Of a stretch of DNA of 64,000 nucleotides, positions 57,480 to 64,000 are shown piece after piece (position 1 is the first letter of the stretch; each line of letters opens with the position of its first letter). Below the pieces are notes generated by a model. The model was not told where the DNA came from and did not search any database. It worked only from the letters and a program-made list of their open reading frames with translations. The translations under genes and the position numbers were made by a program. This DNA comes from Lithospermum erythrorhizon. Its lineage: Eukaryota > Streptophyta > Magnoliopsida > Boraginales > Boraginaceae. The stretch spans positions 1 to 64,000 of the forward strand of contig JADFUC010001510.1 in NCBI GenBank assembly GCA_019722365.1. The letters run 5' to 3'.

Positions 57480-60112
57480 TGTAAAACGCTACGTTAAAAA
57501 AAATTAATTAATTTTCGGTCGGCGGTGGGACCGGGGGATAGTATAAATAATTTCGATGATAATATTATTTCGTAAAATTTTTTTGCTTGAATTACGATTA
57601 TAATTTAGTAGTTTTGCTATGAAGAAATTTTATCTTTGGAATCGGATTCGTTGAGGTTTAAATACGATAAGCGAGAGAAATTAACGAGGCTTCCGAAACG
57701 GGACTCGAGTTTTTTAAATATCCCAACCGTACTTATCTTCCAGCGTCGTCATAATCGAAACTTCATCTTCTTCCCTTTTCCCTCTAAGTGGCGAGAAATT
57801 CACCCACTCCCCCACTTAAGAATTTCATTATTCCATTTACCTTGATTTATTACATTTCCCGAACTCAAAATCGTTTGTAGAATATCTTTCTCTCCCCAAT
57901 CGTTCTCTTGAGTTAAGGTAAGAAATATCAAGTCTTCGAGATATTTCTTGGGTTTTATTTTATAGTTGACTTTAGTTGAGTTTTCCACGCTTAATTGATT
58001 TTATGATAAATCTTAGTTGGTTATGGGTTACGTAGCGTATATAAGTGATTAATTCACGATTTAGAGAATTCGTTTGAGGATGTTATGGTGGAGTTGACAT
58101 TTAGGTTTCGGTTGACTTTTTGGGTTGATATTTTCTAAGACTTTAAGTAATGTAGGAGGTTATGTTGGGACCTTATTATAGTTATTGTGATATTAAGTGG
58201 TAATTTAAGAATTGATTAAAGGGAATAAGGTTGAAAAAAGTGTTAATTCTGAGTTGAGTTATAATTGATATTTCGAGATTATAGGTTATTGGTATGGACT
58301 GTGATTAACTAAAATGACTTATAAGTTGATTTGTAATGATAAAGTGATAAGATGGAGATTTTAGCGAGGATCGGTGGGTTGTGTTCGATGGGATTATAAT
58401 TCGATAGTTTATCCGTCATGTTAGACTATTTAGAGATAGTTTCCCTAAGAGTTGGTTATGTATCTTACAGGGCCTTGATATAGTATTAGGCCTTGATTAT
58501 ACTTTACGGGGTGTTTGTTTAAGGGGCGTTGATGCGTGAAAGAGCTGATTCACGTGATTGTGTTCGCGGAGGAGGTTTTGTGGTAGCTAAGCGGAGGTGA
58601 GTACTTATCTACTTGGTGTTACTTTACGTACTTACGCTTAAATTGTGTGAACATGTTATTACATGTTATGATTATGTGATAAGGATGTACATGTCATTGT
58701 GTTATGCTTATGTGAGAATGATATCATTATGTGTGATTCATTTGTGTGAGCCGTGATATGACTATGTGATTATATTACATTAGCGTTGAAGATTGTTTGA
58801 GGTAAGTAATAACTTGAACTCTGACTTATATTTCGATTTATGTGGCCTTGTCGGCCTTTGTTGTATTCACATGACCTTGTCTGCTTATATTTACGTGGCC
58901 TTGTCGTGTGTTTGACTTACGATTGTGAGATGTTTTTAGGCTGTGTGGATATTGTTTGGGAGTAGAGTAGTTGTTTATTGAGGAGGTGATGGTTAGAGTT
59001 ATGTATGACTTGAGGGTGACTTGAGTATCGGGATTTGACCTATGTTTGGGATGATTAGGGGTTAGGTGACTCCGCTTTCACTTGCGGGATATCTTTGACG
59101 ATATGTGCATATACTTGTAGTGTATAAGTACGGTGTGCCTTATACTTAGTGTATAGGCGGTGTGCCCTTCTGGCTGGTGTATAGGCCGGTGTGCCTTATC
59201 TTGGCAGGTTATGAGTCGCGATGTCTTGTACTTTGTGTATAAGTGCGGTGTGCTTTATACTTTGTGTATAAGTGGGTTTGGCCTTATGCTAGCGGTATAA
59301 GTGCAGGGGTGGTGCTCCCGATTAGTCCGTTCACGTAGGTGGAGCTGATTGAGCATATGCGCTTTAGAGTCTGTATCTTTGGTGTTGGGGATATGAGATA
59401 AGAGGTTTGATGACTAGGTTTAGTCGTTTGTTAGTCTCTTGATTTCTTTTAAGGTGTGTTTCTTTGAAACTTTCTATTATATCTTAAATTGTATTATGTG
59501 CGAGATTTCTGTGGAATCATGTTGTATGACCTTTTAGGTAGTCACTGGATATATGTGTTCCATTCGTATTTGACTATTATATTATTGAGTGGCTAGATTC
59601 AGGTATGGTAAAGTTCCATACGTGTTAAGTTCCACTAAGCCTCGCAAACTACGCCACTTTAAGCATTGGGCGGCATTTCATTTGTGCGGGTTGGCAGTGT
59701 GATTGAGCCAAGAGGATGTTTGAGTTTTTGTTCAGTGGCTAGGTGGCGTCGGGTGAGAGGATACTCGAAGTCGATTTTGATGTGTTGTCAACTGTTTTTG
59801 ATTGTTGTAGTTTCCTTTGAAACTTTAAGCGCTTGTCGGCCGATTGTCGTTTATTATTCGAGTACGATCTTCTTCTTTTGTAGCACTGCGGCATTCTTGT
59901 TTATTTGAGATATGTTATATATATGGAGTTGGTTGGTTAGATATCACGATTGGATGGTAAATTTTTAAAGCGTGATTATTTTGGTAATATTATATGTAAT
60001 CGTATTTTGAGAAAGCTAGTAGTTTTTAAGCGAGTCGTCAATCGGTTAGTGATTCTGGTGTTCAGTTATAATGACTCTACTTTCAGGCGGCCGACCTGGG
60101 CGGGTCGTTACA
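57480..60112 (+). repeat. 5' LTR (2.6 kb) of the gypsy element
   Basis: It starts TGTAAAACGCTACG and ends CGTTACA just before the PBS. Its first roughly 480 bases align with 63558-64000 (shared GGGATAGTATAAAT, TTTCGATGATAATATTATTT, GGGACTCGAxGTTTTTTAAATA, CCCTTTTCCCTCTAAGTGGCGA/CTCTAAGTGGCGAA). A GGGATAGTATAAAT TATA-like box (about 57534-57547) recurs in both copies. Confidence 0.85.
59115..59310 (+). repeat. minisatellite inside the gypsy LTR
   Basis: Imperfect units of about 27-35 bases based on GTGTATAAGTxCGGTGTGCCTTATACTT recur six or so times (near 59119, 59149, 59178, 59237, 59266, 59298). A second short repeat, GGCCTTGTCGG/GACCTTGTCTG, occurs three times at 58853-58920. Confidence 0.75.
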
Positions 60113-60116
60113 ATTT

Positions 60117-60128
60117 TGGTATCAGAGC
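60117..60128 (+). promoter_or_regulatory. initiator-Met tRNA primer binding site (gypsy)
   Basis: TGGTATCAGAGC lies four bases after the LTR end at 60112. It is an exact match to the site used by Del/Tekay-type chromoviruses and copia elements. Confidence 0.85.
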
Positions 60129-60255
60129 TTAGGTTTCAGATTTCTTGGGTATACGTGGTTGTGTGTGTCGACTTGTTTTCTTTGAGTCGTTGTGAGTGGT
60201 GTCTTTTTTGTAAAAAGTGGGAGGTCTTTCCTTTTTTGTTGCATAGGCGTTGAGG

Positions 60256-61340
60256 ATGCCACCCGGAGTTCGAGAGCGAGGTAGAGCGAGAGGTCGGGGT
60301 AGCAGGCCCGGAGGAGGCCGGTGGCTAGGGGTATAGGCTGTCGATGAGTACGGCGTGGACCCGGCGAGGTCGGAGGGTGCGTTCTTACGGCGTATTTGAG
60401 GAGGTTAGGGGTAGACACGTAGAGGAGAGTGTGAATGCTCGTGTGGTGAGGTCGAGCAGGAGTCGAATTCGAGGAAGCGAGTTGTTTGATCGATTCACGA
60501 AGGGATTCTCCGAAGTTTGCGGGGGGTTCTCAGGCTTGAGGCTATTGTGTTCATCAGGGATATGAAGTCGATTTTTGAGCCGATGGGGATTGTGGGGCGA
60601 GATAAAGAGTGATTTTCTACTTATAGACTTCACGATGGTGCCGTATTTGGTGGGAGAGAACTTTGAGTACCGTCTCGGCTGCGAGAGGGGAGGTTCGTGT
60701 GTCACAGGAAGCGATTTGTTGAGCTCTTCCAAAGGGAGTATTGCTTAGAGACCAGCATGGCGGCACTTGGAAGTGATTCGTTGACTCGAGGGGTTTGAGG
60801 TTAGTGGAGGTGTATGAGAGCAGTTTAGTGATACATTGCGACTCTTTCACTGATGTTTATCCGGTAGGCGAGGATCATTAGATTCGGGGATGGGTTGACG
60901 TGGAATCGTCACGAGATCTGTTGATGGATTTTCTTAGTTTCCATCTTTGTGAGGAATGCGATACGAAGTGGAAAATGGAGTTAGCGAGGCCGAGGCGAGT
61001 GGATCGGGAGAATCGACACAGAGACTTTCTTTTTCGGTAGGCACTTGGCTCACAGAGTTCGAGAGGAGGGGCCAGGACCAGCGGAGAGTCGTCACGGGGC
61101 GAGTCAACTTCGGTGCTCAAGTGATTCGCCAGAGTTATGTTACTACTCATACGGTGAGCGCCTCTGGTCCGGCGGGGTCCGAGGTAGTCTTCAGGGGTCC
61201 GGAGAGGTGTCCGGTTGTTACCGTTGTGGTCATATTGGGCCTGTCACGGCGGGATTCTGCCGGGAGAGGTGGTCTTATGCTATCGATGCCGGCCGGGACA
61301 TTTAGCGAAGGAGTGTCCCAGCGCTCGGAGGGAGGTGCTT
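60256..61340 (+). pseudogene. gypsy gag remnant with zinc knuckles
   Basis: ATG at 60256 opens MPPGVRERGRARGRGSRPGG, a basic Arg/Gly start, but meets a stop within about 30 codons. Later pieces match gag core text in shifting frames: YRLHDGAVFG (about 60620), RFVELFQREYC (about 60710), FHLCEECDTKWKMELARPRR (about 60940-61000). Two CCHC knuckles follow: CYRCGHIGPVT... (61219-) and CYRC..RPGHLAKECPSARR (61277-61330), the first missing bases and the second frameshifted. Confidence 0.75.
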
Positions 61341-61399
61341 GAAATAACTTAAATACCCGGTTATTTTGTCGAGGCCGGTTATCGAAGTCGTGGTGGTTG

Positions 61400-63540
61400 A
61401 TTCGGCCGTGGGGGATATGGGCATGGGACCTCGGAGGAGTGCCGTGGGTAGCGACTGACGGGCTGGTCGAGGCAGTTCGTACGTTACTCGTGAGGAGGCC
61501 AGGATACCCCAGTGAGTGGCAATTTTATTATTCCTTTGTGATATTGAAGGCCGAGGGGTGTTGTTTGATTACAGACTCATTCTTTTGTTTTTTGAGTTTA
61601 TTTATATACGTATGTTGTATTTTCTTTTCACATTCACTTGAGATTATGACACAGCAGGAGGTCAGTTGTGGTTAGATTGTATATAAGGGAAAATCGCTTT
61701 TGATTGTTTGTGGTCGGTTGTAATGCATTGATTTACTTCCGTTTAACTTGATTTGACACTTGCTCTTGGGTATGGATTGGTTGGGGAAACATCGTACCGT
61801 TATTGATTTCAAGGGAAGGAGATTACTTTTGTGGGTTCGGAGACAGTTTCCAATTTGTGGGAGACGAAAGATTTTGCTTTCGAGGTTTTGTGTCGACACT
61901 TGGGGAGGCTAAGAGATTGATTAGGAAGGGTGTATTGGGTTCTTGGGGTATGTGGTTGATTTGAGTAGAGAAGAGAGCGAGTAGAGGATGTGCGGGTTGT
62001 TAGAGTTTCAAGGATGTTTTCACGAGGACTTACGGGGTTGCCACGAGAGAGGAGAGGGGAGATCCAATTTGCTATTGAGGTTATTCTGGTATGGCACCAA
62101 TTTCTCTTCCAGCCGTGCAGGATGAAACCCGGCCGAGTTGCGAGGTACGGACTCAGGAGTTCTGGGGAGTTGTTGGACAAGAGATTCACGGACGAGTGTA
62201 TCTCAAGTAGGAGTGCACCGGTATGGTTTGTCGAAAGAAGGATGGATTCGATGAGGGCGTCATTGGCTATAGGCGGTGAAGGATGCGAGGTGTTCTCGAA
62301 GATTGATTTGCGGAGTCTGGTTATCATCGAGTTGAGAGTTAAAGGGGATATTCGAAATAAACTCCGATCTCGTTATGGGCATTATGAATTTATAGTGATG
62401 CCATTTTGGTTAACAAAATCGTCGGCTCTATGGATTTGATGAGCAAGAGTGTTTAAGTATGCGGATGAGTTTGTGGTGGTATTGGGTGATGATATTACGT
62501 GCTCTAGAGGGAGGAGGAGCATGAGGAGGCATTTGCGGATTGTGTTGAGGACAACGAGAACTGACACAGTTGTATCACCCAGTTTTCCAAATGTGAGTTA
62601 GTTGGCGAGGTAAATTCACAGGTCGTAATTATTTAAAGGAGTATTTGTGTTGATCGAGAAGGTGGAAATTTGTGAACAATTGGGAGGCGTCCATGAAGTG
62701 TGTGAGGTTAAGGGTTTCTTGGGGTTAAAATTTGGTTATTATAGGAGGAGATTCATCGAGGACTTTTCTTTGATCGCGGCCGTGACAGGTTGACGAGAAA
62801 AGGGGTTCGTTTATGGATGATGATTGTGAGGATTGTTCGGGGTATTAAGGGAATTTGACTTCGGCTCCGGTGTTGGCGATCACCCAATGCAGTTAGGGGC
62901 TGCGTGATTTATATCGTCTTGTCGAGGATTAGGGTGTGTTACGTCTTGAGAATGGAAGGTGGTACTATCTTCCGACAGTTGAGAAATCACTGAGAGGAAA
63001 AGAGCTATCCGACCCGAATTTTGAGCTAGTGGCGATGATGCTTTAGGTTAAGTTGTAGAAGACATTATACGTATGGGATAAATGCCCGGATTTTTACTTG
63101 TCCTTAAGAGTTTGAAGTATCTACCGGCGGGAGATTTGAATTTGAGCGAAGGAGGTGGATGGTGTTCGTAGTGATTATGACTTCGACTATTGAGTACCGC
63201 GAGGAAGGCAAATGTAATAGGCGTCTATTTGAGTAGAAAAGGGAAATCAAGAGATCCGAGAGAGAGGATAAACATTTGGGAGTGATTTGATGTGCTTGAC
63301 GGGGAGATTTTAGATCACATATGAGGATTCGACTGATTAACGTGGATCGAATCTTTGAATTTAATGGCAGAGATGAAGAGGCTAGGAGTTGCTCCGGTAG
63401 GGATGTGAGAAGTGGGAGCCAGATGAATTTCCACGGTTGTGAGAGTGGAGTTAGTATTGCTTTTATTTTGTGTGATATTTGATTTCTTGTTGTTATATAT
63501 ATGTTTTTGGTTGTTTGGGTTGTCAGGTGAGGTCGAAATT
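61400..63540 (+). pseudogene. gypsy pol remnant (protease, RT, RNase H)
   Basis: Protease: LGMDWLGKHRTVIDFKGRR near 61765-61820. RT: FVERRMDSM/KKDG region near 62225, then PFWLTKSSALW (family form: ...MPFGLTNAPA...) near 62400, and the block VFKYADEFVVV...DDITCS near 62450-62505 that holds the catalytic DD pair, followed by EEEHEEAF...LRTTRT. RNase H ends near 63180-63200 with EYREEGKCN-like text (family form: EYHPGKANVVADALSR). Integrase is missing. Confidence 0.75.
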
Positions 63541-63557
63541 TTGTGGAATGAGTAGAT

Positions 63558-64000
63558 TGTCATTACGTTAAAATAAAAAAATAAAAAAATTAATTTTCGA
63601 TTCGGGTGGGACCCGAGGGGATAGTATAAATCGTTTCGATGATAATATTATTTTTAAATTTTTGGCGAATTACATTTATAATTTAGTTTTGCTATATAAT
63701 TTTATCTTTTGGAATCGGGTTAGTTGAGGTTTAAATCGATAGCGGAAGTGGCTTGAGAAGCCAAGACGGGACTCGAAGTTTTTTAAATACCCAACAGGGC
63801 TTATCTTCGCGTCGTCGTAATCAATGCCTTTTCCTTTTCCTCTAAGTGGCGAAATTAAGTTAAAAAATTTCATTTTTTAGTTTCTCTCTTCGATTATTAA
63901 ATATTTCGAATCGTTTGTAAATATCTTTCTCCGTCGTTCTCTTTGAGTTAAAGGTAAGAAATTTCAAGTCTTTGAGGATATTTCTTGGGTTTTGACTTAT
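63558..64000 (+). repeat. start of the 3' LTR of the gypsy element
   Basis: It begins TGTCATTACGTTAAAATAAA and is collinear with the first part of the 5' LTR until the window ends. The two copies differ by many substitutions and small indels. A weak purine-rich stretch (GTGGAATGAG) lies just upstream, at the usual position of the polypurine tract. Confidence 0.8.

Larger units (their letters stand above)
57480..64000 (+). mobile_element. Ty3/gypsy chromovirus-like (Tekay/Del-type) element, runs off the window
   Basis: 5' LTR 57480-60112, PBS 60117-60128, gag from 60256, protease near 61780, RT near 62200-62620, RNase H end near 63190, then the start of the 3' LTR at 63558. The LTR end GGGTCGTTACA followed by TTTTGGTATCAGAGC is the usual arrangement in Del/Tekay chromoviruses. 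The integrase and chromodomain region is essentially absent: under 400 bases separate RNase H from the 3' LTR. Stops and shifts are frequent. Confidence 0.85.

Noticed and set aside
60956..61342. 128-codon plus-strand frame
   Set aside because: A frame segment within degraded gypsy gag. The family match is spread over several frames, so it is not an independent gene.
61809..62327. 172-codon minus-strand frame
   Set aside because: Antisense to the gypsy protease/RT region; no homology of its own.

Overview
This is a window of nuclear DNA from a flowering plant, most likely a eudicot. The evidence is AT-rich intergenic sequence, GT-AG introns, plastid- and mitochondrion-directed proteins of plant families, and a high load of plant transposon families. 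There are no rRNA genes, credible tRNA genes, operons or CRISPR arrays. I count two recognisable host genes (plastid DAHP synthase and mitochondrial COX6B), two host genes of unknown function, and three broken gene copies (FAR1-like, 14-3-3, and a disrupted paralogue of one unknown gene). Roughly half or more of the rest is decayed transposable elements.

Layout. 0.7-5.2 kb: possible CACTA-like remnant, then a 5'-LTR-containing Ty3/gypsy (Tat-like) fragment on the minus strand. 7.2-9.2 kb: truncated FAR1/MULE-related pseudogene followed by a 217-bp tandem repeat array. 14.1-16.8 kb (+): class II 3-deoxy-D-arabino-heptulosonate 7-phosphate synthase, five exons. 17.75-28.3 kb (+): remains of a 14-3-3 gene whose last intron has been filled by two truncated Ty1/copia elements, one of which carries its own insertion. 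29.1-30.6 kb (+): cytochrome c oxidase subunit 6b, five exons, with a promoter of the Site II type. 30.9-32.7 kb: non-autonomous hAT element with an exact 8-bp target duplication. 33.6-34.1 kb (-): single-exon plant protein of unknown function. 34.8-41.1 kb (-): complete-ended copia element with a 5-bp target duplication and a nested solo LTR. 41.7-43.5 kb (-): five-exon gene for a plastid-targeted one-span membrane protein. 44.8-52.4 kb (-): a tandem paralogue of that gene, broken by a roughly 5-kb hAT element at the end of its membrane-span exon, carrying a 0.6-kb hAT MITE in its last intron, and with a copia LTR 98 bp upstream of its start codon. 52.5-54.1 kb (+): 5' part of that copia element. 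54.1-57.5 kb: repeat-like DNA without recognisable genes. 57.5-64 kb (+): Ty3/gypsy chromovirus-like element with 2.6-kb LTRs, running off the window.

The host genes are functionally unrelated (shikimate pathway, respiratory chain, plastid membrane) and no cluster-like cooperation is evident. The most informative content is the record of insertions: several elements have target duplications that can be read directly, and two host gene copies can be recognised only by joining exons across kilobases of transposon. I did not find a convincing new molecular system. The unidentified reading frames between the hAT ends and the GGTACC-centred repeat arrays are the least explained parts.
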